Of a stretch of DNA of 64,000 nucleotides, positions 45,755 to 58,800 are shown piece by piece (the stretch's first letter is position 1; each line of letters opens with the position of its first letter). The position numbers and the translations under genes were made by a program. The stretch lies in the NCBI GenBank assembly GCA_000611775.1, contig KK106985.1, positions 1,102,291 to 1,166,290 of the forward strand, written 5' to 3'. A model generated the notes under the pieces. The model worked only from the letters and a program-made list of their open reading frames with translations, was not told the origin of the DNA and did no database searches. The DNA comes from Umbilicaria muhlenbergii. Lineage: Eukaryota > Ascomycota > Lecanoromycetes > Umbilicariales > Umbilicariaceae.

Positions 45755-48700
45755 ATGGAACCGATCCCGATGGCCATGAGCCCTGAGGCCGAATTTGTCA
45801 TCGACCTACCAGAAGTCGACGATGCTGATGAATCTCCATCTGAAGAGCCTAGACCTTTCAAGATCTATAGTTTGGCATTGAAAAAGAACAGAACGGCTTT
45901 CCAGCACGAAGTAGACAATCTGGTCAAGAACGGTGAAATAAACGACTGGCTTGAATCCCTTCGTCATATTATCAACGGTCTGCCAAAAGAAGACCATGTG
46001 GACTACTTGGATCCAATGTTAAGGACAGACGACCATGATAGAAAGTTTCTTCTCCTTTTGAGCGCCATACGGTCGGCAGGGTCCGACAAAGGAAATGGTC
46101 AGTCTTCGGTCAGAACAATCGCTCGTAAGCTGCTTGAAGCCACCCCGAGTCTCGCCTGGCATGGAGAAGCTGGCGAGACCGCCTTACACACTGCCGCCAG
46201 CTCCGGAGTCGAACAGATCTTGCAGAATGTGGCTCTACATCTGACAAAAGCAGGGAAGCTCGGACAAGCATTGAACCAGCACTGGCAAAAGCGAACTCCA
46301 CTAGAGACGGCAGTTTCCTGTGGCCGTTTATCAGCTGTTAAGTTTCTCAGTGACAGAGATAGAAACTTGAATACTCGTTGCTCGATCCTGAGCTTAGCGA
46401 TAGATAAGATGCACGAGGAAATCTTTACAGAACTCCTGACAAAGTGTCAAGATCTCCTCAAATCGGACCGTGGAGTTCTGCGCAAAATCATCGAGAGAGA
46501 CGCCATGATTGCTTGGGATAAAACGACCAAAGTGAAGGCCTTTACCTCGCTCCTGGCGGGTTCGCCTGATTTGCTTCATGCAGCGGTTGAACACAGGAGA
46601 CTATCAATGGTTAAGGACATCATTGCACTGCAGCCGCAACTGGTCGCAAAGAGAGACAGCAACAAACGCACAGTTCTATCTTACAACGCACCTTCTACAG
46701 AGGACAGTGAGCAAGTTAGAGAGCTCAAAGAGAATATCCGAGGTGCTTTATTGCCGGCCATCGTGAGGGAGCTAGATCCTGCATCTACCAGGAGTATGTT
46801 TATAGAAGCGAACAGTACGTAATTCACTTATCCCCAGATTAGTTTTCATCTATTCTTTATTTGTTTCAAAGAATTACTGACTTTCATAAGATCACTGTAA
46901 GGTTCAACACCCTCGCCTACAATTTCACCTACTGACTTTGTAATTGGCACAAGTGGATGAGATAACACTCAACCTCTCTAATTTTGATCGTCCTGGTCAT
47001 AGTTTTGCAAGTTTCCTTGACGCGATCGACGAGGAAAAGACCAGAAAGTTGCTTCCCATGTGTTCCAATGTTGTTTTTGAATCTACGCTACGATACTTGG
47101 GTTTGCCGGACTTTGACCGAATGGTAGACGAACCTCTGCACGCCGCTTATTCGATGCAGTCCCCCTTGCAGGAAAAAAACTCCAAATACCTCAGATGGCG
47201 CGATGAACCTCTACAGGAGACAAGTTCATCACGAACAATACGAAAAGATTACGTTGCTAAGGTTCTCGCCTGGCTACACAAGATCAAGGGAGTTAGAAAC
47301 ATATACCATTTACGTGTACCAGATTCCCTTAATAATCCTCATCCTGAGGAACTCATCGAGAAAGCAATCAAGCCGTTTCACGTTGAGGTGCTCGACTGGA
47401 GACGAGTAGACCTTTCCATCGATAGCATTGTGGATAGTGCGCCAACTGTACGTGAACTTCACTTGTACAGTAGTGGCAACAGAGCAGTTTTGAGTCATTG
47501 GCTTGGAGATCAGGGTCTTGCGAGGCTTGTAAAGGTGGGACTCAAATGTCTGAGCAAAGGCGTTGCGCTGACCTGAAAACAGCTGGAGAAGCTTGAGATA
47601 GTAATCTACAAGGTGTGTTTACCAAGCGGTCACTCGTCGATTTAGTGCTAATTCTAACATGTTGTACGAAGCATAACCTGAGTGAAGCGCGAGCGATGTC
47701 ACTAGAGAAATCCACGGAAACACATCTAGAACTGCTCAGGAATGCGAAGCCCGGTCTCGAAGCTTCCGTGCGCTTAGCAAACTGGGACCGGAGAAAAACT
47801 TCGATTCATGGCGAGAGCTCCGGCGAGAAGCCCAATCAGTATGTGAAAATCCTACATAAAGGGGACTGGCTAATAGGACATGCTCAATTGAAGTTTACCA
47901 TACGAACTGACTGGTCTGAGACCATTCTTGGACTTCTATGGAGGCTTCCAAAAGTCTCGTACAGAATGCATGGAAGGCAAAAACGAAGATGTACCTTTAC
48001 ACCCGGTTCGGGTAGCTGTAATCGATAATGGGGTCGATGATTATTCTTTCGATACGAAGATCAAGGGTGGCATATCGTTTGTCCATCTGGATGGAAAGGA
48101 AAGCAATTGGTTCATTGCCAGTCATCCCCACGGTACGCAGATGGCGAAGTTCATCCAGCAGATCGATCCATTTTGCGAGATCTATCCCATCAAAGTAGGA
48201 GATCACACTACGGACATCGTACCAAGCAGAGTTGTCGAGGTGAGGTATCTCATTCATGTCTTCCAGATTGCCGCTAAATGCTCCATAGGCTATCAATAAT
48301 GCAGTCAGAGAAGACGTCGACATCATCTCGATGAGCCTTGCACTATCAGCTCCAAGTCCTGCATTACGCGAGGCCATTGCCAATGCAACGAGGAAGAAAA
48401 TCTTGATATTCTGCAGTACCGCGGACAACGACACCCGCCATTCTACGGTGTGGCCAGCCGATTACGATGAATGTTTCAGTATTGCCTGCCGCGACAAAGC
48501 CGAAGCTGCGCCGGAATGGTCGTCGGACGCGAAAGCGACATACAAATTCCAGGGTCGGGCTTTTGCAACAGACGAGATTTGTTATATCGAAAATAATACT
48601 CACCAACACACTGTGTATGGCAGCTCGGTAGCCACAGCTATTGCAGCCGGCGTTGCATCCTTGACTCTTGCTTGTGGAAGATATGCGAATAATAATAGCA

Positions 48701-48876
48701 TCCTCTCTCCAAAGATGTTCATCGGGGATATATTTCACGAGATGACGGGAGGGGACCCCAGATCGAAATTCATCCAGCCAGACACGTTTTTTCCGTCCGA
48801 AGTGTTGGACCAGGAACGGGGAAAGAAGTTCATCACAGAGAACTTTATGGAAGGAGGAAAAGCTCGTCCGTGGTAA
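45755..48876 (+). CDS. ankyrin-containing intracellular S8 subtilase-type protein
   Basis: Exon 1 is 45755-46814 and exon 2 runs from 46954 to about 47546. The splicing from 47546 to about 47960 is not resolved. The peptidase exons are about 47928-48239 and 48289-48876 (49 bp intron). The N-terminus is acidic with no signal peptide. Helical ankyrin-like repeats follow (WHGEAGETALHTAASSGVEQ, KRTPLETAVSCGRLSAVKFL, LLHAAVEHRRLSMVKDIIAL). A middle region (HSFASFLDAIDEEKTRKLL, LRYLGLPDFDRMVDEPLHAA) lies between these and the S8 domain. The S8 triad is present: Asp in VAVIDNGVDD, His in SHPHGTQMAKF, Ser in GSSVATAIAAGVASL. The oxyanion region reads LIFCSTADND. A protease fused to ankyrin-type repeats without secretion signals points to a cytosolic regulated protease; in fungi such domains are also used as NLR effectors. 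Convergent with the NLR next door. Confidence 0.8.
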
Positions 48877-49473
48877 GGTATAGCAACTAATAGGGGTAGG
48901 GCAGATGATGGCCACAATTATTTTTTTCTTTGCTTATGTTTAGGGTCTGGAGTCTTCACATCCTAGTCAGCCAATGACGCCAAGTATGAACACTTAGGTT
49001 AGCGTTATTGCACAGTGTCTCACGTCTGATGTTGGATTGCGGCAAACATCTGCTCTATGTGTGCCTTGAACCCTTGCCCGCCTTTCCCTTTGTTGTCTTT
49101 ACATCGAAGCCGCAGAGAGGCCTGCATCACATAGTCGGTCTCTTCCCACTCTCTTTTTTCTATGCAGGCTCTGCACGTTCTTTACTTATGAATATCTTAT
49201 ATGAATTAGCCCTAACACTATTGCTCTTACCAGAGTGATAAAAACTGTATTATAAGATCTAATTGGGAAACGTCGTTGAGATATCTTGTTACAAAGGACC
49301 AGAGCACAGCTGAAGGTAGACCGTAATCAACGCTAGACACAACAAGGTGATCAAAAACCTGGGAACCAAATTGCGACGTGCAGGAGATCCACCCAAACTT
49401 CTTTCACAGAATCCAGATCCCGGCTCTAACAGCTCATTGAGACTTCAACTGCAGTTTCGATATCAAAGTCCTC
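48877..49473. other. convergent intergenic region, S8 gene / NLR
   Basis: About 600 bp, AT-richer than its flanks. No gene was seen. The 3' ends of both genes lie here. Confidence 0.45.
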
Positions 49474-52400
49474 CTACGCACCATATTGACGTAACATTGA
49501 TACCATCGTTTCTTGACCTTCGCGTTCAGCATACGAGCTTACACTACACCCTTCGAAGTTCCTCATGTCAAAATCTGCTCCGCGATTCAAGAGGAGCTTA
49601 GCCATATCGTGGTCGCCTTGACGTACAGCCTTAAACAGCGGGGTCTCGCCATTCCCATCCCGTGCATTGATATTCGCACCATTCGTCAGCAACATTTCAA
49701 CAAGGCTTTGACTTCCTCCGAGCGTGGCATAGTGAAGCGGTGTCAATGAGTCCGCAGCAGTCAAGGACAGATCCGCTTTACGTCCTAGTAATGTTCTTAC
49801 CACAAGTTCGTAGCCAGACTTCGTCGCCGAGTGCAACGGCGTCAGACCATGATTGTCCCTCACAAGAAGATCAGATCCAGCGGCGAGTAAGCTCGCACAG
49901 ACTGCGCTATGTCCATTTTCCGCCGCGAGATGAAGGGCGGTACGGCCCTTGGGGTCCACCATGTCCACTACAGCTCCGTGAGTCACAAGCATCTGTATGA
50001 TTTTGGCATAGCCGGCAGAAGCAGCCAGGTGAAGTGGAGTCTGTCCGTTTTCATCTTTCAAGTCCGGTGATTCGTACTTATTAGTCGCGAGGAGCAATTT
50101 CAACATCCCGTTGCGGCCGCAACCTGCGGCGTAGTGTATTGGGGCTCTGAGGTGTTCATCAACACAGAGAGGATCTGCACCGTGCTTGATTAGCAGATCT
50201 GCCACCTTCACAGCGCCTACCCAGGCGGCCTCATGTAGTGGTGTTACACCGAGAGGCTTCGCGGTGTTGTTTCTTTCCATCCTCTTCATCCCGTACGTAA
50301 CAGACGGATCAATGTCACCATTCGCCAGAAGCTGAGAAACCTCGTCAAATAGGCCGAACCTAGCTGCTAGATGCAAAGACGTCAGTCCTTCCGTGGAGCG
50401 ATTGAGCACTGGAACCAGAGCTGAGCTCTTAAACGACGGAGGCTCTATCGGGGGTAAGGAGGTGAGTTTGCTTTTGTAGTCTTCCAAAAGTTTTAATGTC
50501 GTTTGGTTGATTTGTCGTACCATTTCCGACTTTTCATGAAGGTATTCAGTCTTTGCAGACTCATCCAGCTCCTGCATAATGACAGCGTCATCGGCGTTCC
50601 TGTCGCGGCAGTGAGATGTCCACGTGTGAGCAGCGTAGTCAAGGAAAGGGTGTGACCGAAACGTGTCTATAGACTTGTCGTCCGATAAGTTAGTTGTCTC
50701 GAAGGATTCATGCATGAGATAGCTAACGCATGCAAGCGCTAATCGTCTTGGTCCTTGGGGGAACAACTTTCCACGGCTTTTTCGAAGATGCTCATACACG
50801 GAATAGTGTACAAGAGAAACCGTGGAACTGGACTCATCGACAGTGATGAGACCAGCACATGCTTGTTTTATGACAATTGGCGTGGGTAAAGCTCTTTCGT
50901 TCAGACCACGTCCGTCAGTTGAAATAGCTAAGGCTTGACACAGCTCTCGCATTGATAATGGTCGCTTCGCATATAGGACCCACATCAGAGTCCCGTTTGC
51001 CAGCGCTCGATTTGTGGTTGATTGGAGGTCGAGCAATCGTTGACTCGCTTCACCAAGAGTACCGTTGAAGCCGGGAGGGATTCTCCTTAACGCGGCCTTC
51101 ACGTCTCTTTCAGTAGTAAACTGCCCGAGAAACCAGTCAATTTGGAGGACTGCAAATAGGAAGCTTGAGCAAACAGTCAGTCAGCTGGTACAAACCATGT
51201 TTGTTTGAATCATTACTTATAATGCCCTCTCTCGTCTCTGACTGCAGCTTCTCTTAACGAGCCTTCTCGGTTCACTTTGTCGAAAGTAATCATCGTTTCT
51301 ACAGGCGTACTATTGAGACTCATTCGGGAACTTTTCACAAGAACGCTGACCACATGCTCCTTTAGCTGTTGATCAAGGTAGTTCAAAGCCGGAGATTGCG
51401 CAATTCTATCCTTGATATAACAGCTAACGTCTTCTTTGGTTGCTCTTATCTCGACTGCCTCACTGCAGGAAGACAAAAGTTCGCTGATGTCAGAAGTTTT
51501 GCGACGACTGGTAACAAACAGTTGACTTGAGCTACCTTTCAGACCTTGAAGGAGCTGTTGCATTTCGCGCTTCGTGAATGATTCATGCTCGTCTATAGCG
51601 TCGAGAATGATATATGATTGCTTGAACTGAGTAGATAGAAGTTGGAGAACTTTGAGAAACGAGCCTAAGGAAGGTCTTTGCTCATCGTCGGCTCCACGCT
51701 CAAAGAGGTTGAGAACGGCGTATGGTATGGTCGCCTTCAGCAAGCAGAATTGCTTCACCAGGACGGCGACTACATCGCTGAGCGGCTGCTGACTCTTATA
51801 GTCGAAGTAATAGTAGGCGATTCCTGAGTCGTTCGCGAGGCTACCCTCGCCGAGATGATCTATAACGAAGGAGCTATCTTCGTTCAGCAGGTGTTATACA
51901 GGGGACTATTCTCTGCAATGACAAGTACGAGCGGGTACACTTACGTGATCATACTCTTTCCGGTGCCAGGCAAGCCGTGACACCAAAGAGCCTTGGGCCC
52001 CTCTCCCTGAGACGACCATCTAGAAAACACGTCTATATTGATTATCCGTGCCTCGATGCCTTTCACGCGCCTACGTCGTAGCTCGTAATGCTTGTCTCTG
52101 GGATCGATTGGCGAAAGCCATTGCAGAATCTCCGAATGCTGATTGATGATCGGTGTTTCGATAGCCCCAGTTTCATTGACGCCGTTATATAGAGTGGTCT
52201 TGCCGATATTTGAGTGGTGCGTACTATCACTGCTAAGACTATCAGTACGTGTAGTTTATTGTCCAATGCTCTCGCGCATACCGTTCAGGTAGAGGCTTCC
52301 ATTGTTCAAGTAGCACTCGACATTTTCTCAGCTTTTCCAGATCTAGCGACGAGTGAGGCCCACCGAGTGGCTTCTTCGTCCATGTCAGTCTTCGCAGTCG

Positions 52401-52694
52401 ATTCGCAGAGGTCTGGTACGAGTATATGGTCTCTAGTTCTTGGAGGACTGCCCTGCAGTCTCCAATAGCTGAATCTGACCGGAGAACTTCCGGTGAGAAT
52501 TCCAGGTTGTCGAGCAGGACGTTCTGGACTCTAGCTAACGCTCGGCTGAAACACAGTAGTTCCTTTTGGAGGTCCTTTTCGCTTTTACCGGCCCTCTTGG
52601 TTGACAGGACGAACAGGGTGACCTTGCGACAGACTTCACTCGAAATGCTAAGCAACCCAGCAATTCCAGAAATGACGGCGAGCGCCTCAGCCAT
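49474..52694 (-). CDS. NLR-type receptor: Fungal_N, NACHT, ankyrin repeats
   Basis: Exons 52694-52282, 52229-51945, 51873 to about 51318, and about 51153 to 49474. The last join is unresolved: there is no clean splice pair restoring FLFAVLQIDWFL. The N-terminus MAEALAVISGIAGLLSIS is the fungal STAND N-terminal (helo-like) domain. The NACHT domain has Walker A CHGLPGTGKSMIT and Walker B-like YIILDAIDE, then TSRR. A winged-helix segment follows (NGTLMWVLYAKRPLSMRELC, GLITVDESSSTVSLVHYSVY). Eight to nine ankyrin repeats end the protein, for example GVTPLHEAAWVGAVKVADLL, QTPLHLAASAGYAKIIQMLV and ETPLFKAVRQGDHDMAKLLL. Fungal NLRs act in non-self recognition and regulated cell death in the cytosol. 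The ankyrin units differ from each other in DNA, so the array is not freshly amplified. Confidence 0.88.
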
Positions 52695-53424
52695 GCTGTG
52701 CCCGCTGCGAGAAGAGCTAATTCGAAGGTTCTGGGGACATCAGACGCTGTTGACAACAATACCACGTCGTTTGACTCATTGCGAGTATGACTTCCGACAC
52801 AGTGCGGCGGCGGCGGCGTTCAGGTGGCTATTTCAGAGACATGATCCCGTGTCAGCACGTTGCAACTCTCCCACGCCGGGGTGGCACCCGAGGTGGGAGT
52901 CTGAACCAATCATCAAATCGGCGCGGTGTATGAGAGATGTCCAGGCTGCGGTACGCCAGCCCCCCAAGCGCGCCTTAGTAACGGAGTAATAAAACGGAGC
53001 TAGTATAGTTTTGTTGCGAAACTTTGACACCCCCCACCCTCTCAAACATAGGACACTCAGTTACGGAGCCGTACACCATAAGTCTTGACTCGCGCCTTGG
53101 CATGTATGCACCACCTTGCATGCATGCCCTGGTGCATGCATAGCCCCCTGCTGCCTACGCTATGCCTAATAAAGTAATTCTTTCAAAATCGTGAAAATCG
53201 AACTGCTTTTTGTTATCGAATTGGTGAGTCAATTCAACGTATTCTAAGCATGCTAACACGCCTATAGGGATCATGAATTCAAGCCTTACTGCCGCCGCCT
53301 CCCTGCCTCGCCGCCGCCGCCGCCCTCATAACAGCTGGCTCGTCAACGCCGCTGTCACCATCATCATGGCCCTCCCCCCCTCCAAAATTCTGGGTAGGCC
53401 CTAGGCAACGAAGTTCTGCCAAAA
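52695..53424. other. NLR promoter and flank of the transposon stack
   Basis: About 730 bp. A small inverted repeat (atgcacca ... tggtgcat, within 53105-53142) and a gccgcc tract near 53290-53325 are visible. I could not find a convincing terminal inverted repeat for the mariner element, though this hairpin is a candidate. Confidence 0.4.
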
Positions 53425-54082
53425 TTAGTTCAGGATCTCACTGCCCCCACGTGGACGATCACCCTTGTGGGCCTGAGCCCTTGTTGCTGTTGCTGGCGCT
53501 GCTCTGGCTCTAGGAGCTCGTCTTCGTCGTGGAGGAGAGGATGATTGTGGCTCTGATGAAGGAGGAGGAGGCGGAGAAGAGGAAGGAGGAGATGAAGGAG
53601 AAGGTGAAGGAGAAGGAGGAGAAGGAGTAGCCTCAACTGGCTCAGGGTTTTGACTGGCTTGTCCAGCAGAATCTGAAGCCTTGGTCCGTTGTCAATTGGT
53701 CTTTTGAGGGTGAGAGTCTCCATCCACACGGCCCTCCTGGTACTCATTGCCACCCTTCAGCTCAATAATTCGCTGAATATGCCTAGGAATTCATTCGATC
53801 CAGCGCTGAATTCACCATTGCTCAAGGTCTCTCCAGGCTTTCGTCCACGCCTTACTAGCGGTAATACAGTTACGGGGAGCTTCTTTCTTGGTGGTTCAAC
53901 GCTTCATCCAGGGCCAGCAGGGCTCAATGGGATTAAGGTCTGAAGAATTGCCTGGCCATATCAGGCGGAGGACTTCAGCATCCATAAAGATTTGTCACTG
54001 ATGTTTGAACATGTGGCTAAGGGCTTCATCTTCTTAAATGAGAGTATCAGGTGTGGAGGATATGTGTATAGGAGGAATCAAA
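53425..54082 (-). mobile_element. Tc1/mariner-type DNA transposon remnant, transposase 3' part
   Basis: The minus strand encodes the last third of a Tan1/Ant1-like DDE transposase: RLIWPGNSSDLNPIEPCWPW around the third catalytic acidic residue, then KEAPRNCITASKAWTKAWRD, IQRIIELKGGNEYQEGR and a Ser/Pro-rich tail, ending at a TAA at 53425-53427. Several stops interrupt it, so it is dead. The frame stops abruptly at about 54082, where a copia LTR begins. The rest of the transposase should lie beyond the copia insertion, outside the window. Confidence 0.85.
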
Positions 54083-54263
54083 TGTAGATGCAGCGTTGTT
54101 CAGAGTTGAGTTGATTGATTGACTAGCTAACTAGCTGAGTGTCGAGCAATATATTGCTCGGCTGCTCGGCAGGCAGGAGCTAACTACATTGAGTCTAATG
54201 TATTAACCGCGCTAGTAGTGTGCATGGCCCATAAGGGTGTATTAGACCATAATAACATCAACA
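54083..54263 (-). repeat. copia 3' LTR
   Basis: On the minus strand it begins TGTTGATGTTATTATGG directly after a GAGGGGGAG polypurine tract and ends CATCTACA, the expected TG...CA form. It is 181 bp. Its left edge coincides with the end of mariner coding similarity. Confidence 0.75.
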
Positions 54264-54760
54264 CTCCCCCTCAGGCACCTGCTTGCGTGTCTCCCCCACT
54301 TGTAGTCACATCTGACATGCTGATGAGGCGGAGAAAAGCCTGGAATGCCTGTAGTGATAAGGGTTTGATAAAACCATCAGCTGCCATCTCTTTTGTAGGT
54401 ATGAATTCAATGTTGATATGATCTGATTCAACTGCTTCATGAATTCAGTGGTACTGAACGTCAATGTGCTTCATTCAGTGATGGAATTCAGGGTTTTTTG
54501 CCAATGCTATTGCTCCCTGGTTGTCAGCCTTGAGTAGCACTGAGGTTGACTCATGATATCTCAGCTCTTTGAGTAAATGACTTAGCCAGACTGCTTCCTT
54601 TCCTGCCTCACACATTGTGATATATTCCACTTCACATGTGGACAGAGTGATGATGGCTTGAAGCTTGAAGGAGTGACTGATAGCTACATCAGTTAAGTTG
54701 AATACATAATCATCAGTTGATTTGCGGCTTATTCTGACGTCAGTGAAGTCTGAGTCAGTA

Positions 54761-55042
54761 TGTAAGAGGCGGGGTGTACGACAGAGCGTCGTAGTGATGT
54801 TTGAACAGGGTGTCATAGGCAATATAGTCATGATGGGGCCAATGCAATGGTTATACATCTTCTATTAAGTGGCAAAAAAAAAAAAAAAAGAAGCAGGTTT
54901 CTGCACCTCCTTGTGAAGAGTTTTCACTTGATGCCAAGGCGCTAGGCGCTGAGTCATCATATCTAAGCTATAGTGTCGTACCATAGTGTCGTACTATAGT
55001 GTTGTACCATAGTGTCATACTATATATATGGTGGCCCTGACA
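54761..55042 (-). repeat. gypsy LTR, left copy (3' LTR of the element)
   Basis: 282 bp. It keeps many CpG sites and a higher GC content than the right copy. It ends with a short array of gtcgtaccatagt-type units, which is also present in the right copy. Confidence 0.9.
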
Positions 55043-56830
55043 CAGCATTCCCCTTCTCATGACGCCGTCCCCGGTGCCAATTGACTCTGAATTCATCATC
55101 ATAGACATCGTCATGATGGCCTGGTAAGTGGTTGACCATGTAGGATGAGGGTGTGGAACTGTGCTAAAGTAAGGCTGATCACATGCCTCACTTAATTGTG
55201 ATGATATCACGCCTGGCAGTAAGTTCCTCCTAACATAAACATCAAAATCAAAATGTTTACTGTAGGTTCAAAACATCCTTCCCTTGTGTTTCTTCTTCAT
55301 CATCTCTTTTATGACATGTCATCATATTTCTCATGTCTTTTTCACAGCTCATTAAGTGACCTGATGACTTCATGATGTCATCCTCATTGCAGAGGTGTTC
55401 ACCTCATGAAGGGAGCATCATGAAGCTTGCAGCTCATGACTTAACATTCTTGCAGTGTCATACCTCCTGTCATACATCATATGGATGCTAACATGATATA
55501 TAGGCAATCAATAATTGAACTCTTGAACTCACAGTCATAAACAATGATGAAGACCTGCCTTCATCAGGGAAGCCTGTTGATCTCTGAGCTCAGTGTGATG
55601 AGGAGGGCTCTGAGTCAGAGTCAGTGAATGAAACTGTGATGATTAACACCTTCAGAAAGAGACAGGGAAACAGAGTGATAAAACTGACTGTTCAGCACCT
55701 GAAGAGGGTCAGGCATTTACCTCTGAGTGATGTCTTCAGCAGCAGTTCCTGCTCTGTGTGATGTCATGATGATACTTCACTGCTGATGCACATGCAGCAG
55801 GGTCATCATCATGAGCATGTGATTTGAGAGAACCTCAGTCACATGCTGTTGAGTACTGCTCACTGTGACTCTTGCAGAAGAGCTGAAGTTGATCAGTGCT
55901 TCATGTCACAGGTCAATTCAACCTGCACTTGTTGCACATCATTCTGTAATTCTCATGATTAATGCATGATGAAGCTTCTGATCATCATTGCTTCAGCCTC
56001 TGAAAGCTCTGATGTTGTTGTTCTGCACATACATGCTTATAATGACAGAAGGGATGACAGCACTCTGTAAGTCTGTCTTTCTTAATCCTCTCTCATTTTG
56101 TTTCATTTAATATGAATATGATGTACTTGTTGTACTTATGACATATTGTTGTACTGTCATATATACAACATTTTGTCATACTGCTGTACTGTTGCACTGT
56201 TGTACTACTGATATATTAATTATTGTATAGTGCCTGACAGCTGATTAATTCCTCACATCATCATTTTTTATCAATCATTACTGACATTTTTTGCACCCTC
56301 TGCAATCACTCCTCAACATGAGTTTCTTGACTTCATTGAGGTCAAAATGTGTTAATTCAGTAATTTTGAGAAGCTCATTTAAGCTCTTGCTGTCTTGCTG
56401 AAAAGCACTGCTCACGCTCTTCATGTCCTCAACACTCATTAATCTCATCATCATCAAAAGTACATTGAACTCTGTGAGCGCTGATGTGTTGAAGAGATGA
56501 GGTCAGAGGCTTCATCAAACAATAATAAAGAAGAGTTTAAGATGATAAAAGACAAGTAGATAAATGAGAATGACTTGATGCAGTACTGATGAAGGATCAA
56601 GTGCAAGATGTTGATCTTAAATTCATTTTAATCTTTAAATCTGAAATGAAATGCTTCTGCGCTTGAGTGTTCTCTGCAATGTGACATGTTTATGATAATG
56701 TAGTTTATGCAGTAATTCTATTAAAGATCCTGTTGTAACATCATAACATCATAGCCTCTGTCATACTTGTTGTAGAGCACAGGCTTCATCATAAGAGATC
56801 AGGTTAACAAAGTTGACAAAGTTTTCAGTT

Positions 56831-57054
56831 CTTAAAACTCATGACTTTTGCAACAGCTTCTCAATCAACCTTGAAGAGTCACATTTTAAGACTCATGACT
56901 TTTGTGACAACTTCTCAATCAACCTTGAAGGGCTGCATCTTAAGGCTCATGACTTTTGTGACAGTTTCTTAATCAACCTTGAAGTGTCATGTCTTAAAGC
57001 TCATGACTTTTGTGACAGTTTCTCAATTAATTTTGAAGAGTCATGTCTTAAGGC
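56831..57054. repeat. 54-bp tandem repeat, four copies, inside the gypsy element
   Basis: The unit containing ctcatgacttttg...tcaatcaaccttgaag recurs at exact 54 bp spacing (56838, 56892, 56946, 57000). It is a multiple of three (18 codons), so it may once have been part of the element's coding sequence. The plus-strand ORF across it is a shadow. Confidence 0.9.
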
Positions 57055-58800
57055 TTGCCTGAATTTCTGTTTGTCAAGGTTGTCAGCATGAAATTTTCAC
57101 ATTTTTGTCTTTACATTGTGAATGAAGTGTGTTAACTCTCATGTGTCATCTCACACCTGATCTGTCAACTTTCATTTGATGAGGTATTGAAGCCTGTCAT
57201 CATGAACATGATTATTCACAATTGCCTCAACTTCTCACTCATCATTTTAATTAAGTAGTAGGTCTTTTCCTGTCAATGCAGGAAACATATGACATGTGTT
57301 TTAAAATGACTTCAATAAAGTGATGTTGAATATGTTATAGATGTTTTAATCCTCTGAGAGATCAAGTTCATATGATGACTGACTTATCACACATTATATC
57401 ATAAATGAGCTGAGCTTTTTTCAATGCAGTTTCTTCATCTGCTTGTTCACTGACACATTTTTTTCATTGATCAGTATTAAATCACCTTCTTTGAATGTTA
57501 TCTTCATTCAGTGCTGATTATAATAATTTATATACATCTTGTTGACCTGTCATAGTTGCTCTTGAGTTGTTGCAATTTAATCTTGAAGTCATTGTGTATC
57601 TGTGTAAAGTCTTATTTGTTTATGTGAGTGCTGTATAAGCAGCTTACTTAAGCTCATCTGAGGATCTCATTTTAAGTTAAACTGAAAGGGGCTCTTTCCT
57701 GTAGCAGCATGTATGAAGTTGTTGTATGAGAACTTCATGCAAAGTAAAAGCTTCACTCAGTCCTCTTGCTGCTCATTAATGAATATGTGTAAATATGTCT
57801 TCAGAGACTGATTCTGCCTCTCTGTTTAATCATCAGTTTGCGGGTGAAAAGCTGTTGACATGTTATGATGACATCACATGTGAAAGCAGAAGCTGATTCA
57901 CTGCTTTAATGTAAACAGCTTATCTCTGTCTGTGATTAAGACTTTTAACATGTCATGATGCTTGATTATGTCCTGAATAAACACTTCAATGAAGTCAACA
58001 ACTGACATTGTCTTCTGTATTAAAATATAATGAGTTATTTTGGTCAACTTATTAATTATGACAAGGATTAAATCTCATGTCATACTTTCATATGTGCTGC
58101 TCAGTGGCAGATTCATAATGAAGTTCATTGTCACTGTATGTCACAGCTCAGTTGAGACTGATAATGAATTTAATAATCTGTATGATTTGTGATGAGCTGA
58201 CTTCACCTTTTGACATTCAACACAGTCATGACAGTAACATCATATGTCTCTGACAGCATCAAGTCAATCATAAGATTGCTGCATTAATTTTATAATTCTT
58301 GACTTCCTGAAATGACCTGCAAAGACATCATCATGAAATTGATTAATCACTGCATTATGAAGAGCAGAGTTCTGTGAAATGTAGATTTTACTGTTGTAAT
58401 ATATGACATCCTCAATTTCCTTTCAACATTTCATTATGTCAGGGAGTATTGTCATCATATTTATCATTTCTGACTCAGTCAAGTTGTTTTTATCCTTGAG
58501 AGGGGTAGTTAATCCCTGTTGTACTTGTCATATCAAATCATCTTTCAACTGTTTGATATGAATTGTATGTTTAAGTTGTTTGATAAATATTCTTGTATAA
58601 GCTGTTATCTCCTCACTTAGGGATGAGTGAGTAGACATGAGCTGAAGCGCTTCAACAGTGTCAACAGAAGAAGTGTTATCCTCAATTTAAAAATTAATAA
58701 AAATGTGACTTGTGTCATTGTTCATAATTACAGTGCTTGCTGCATTATTCTTGATTAAGTGCTGCTCAAGTTCTGCATACTTAAGTTTTCTCATTCAGTC

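Noticed and set aside
56813-57091. 92-codon repeated-peptide plus ORF as a novel repeat protein
   Set aside because: It is antisense to the gypsy element's coding direction and is created by the 54-bp tandem repeat.
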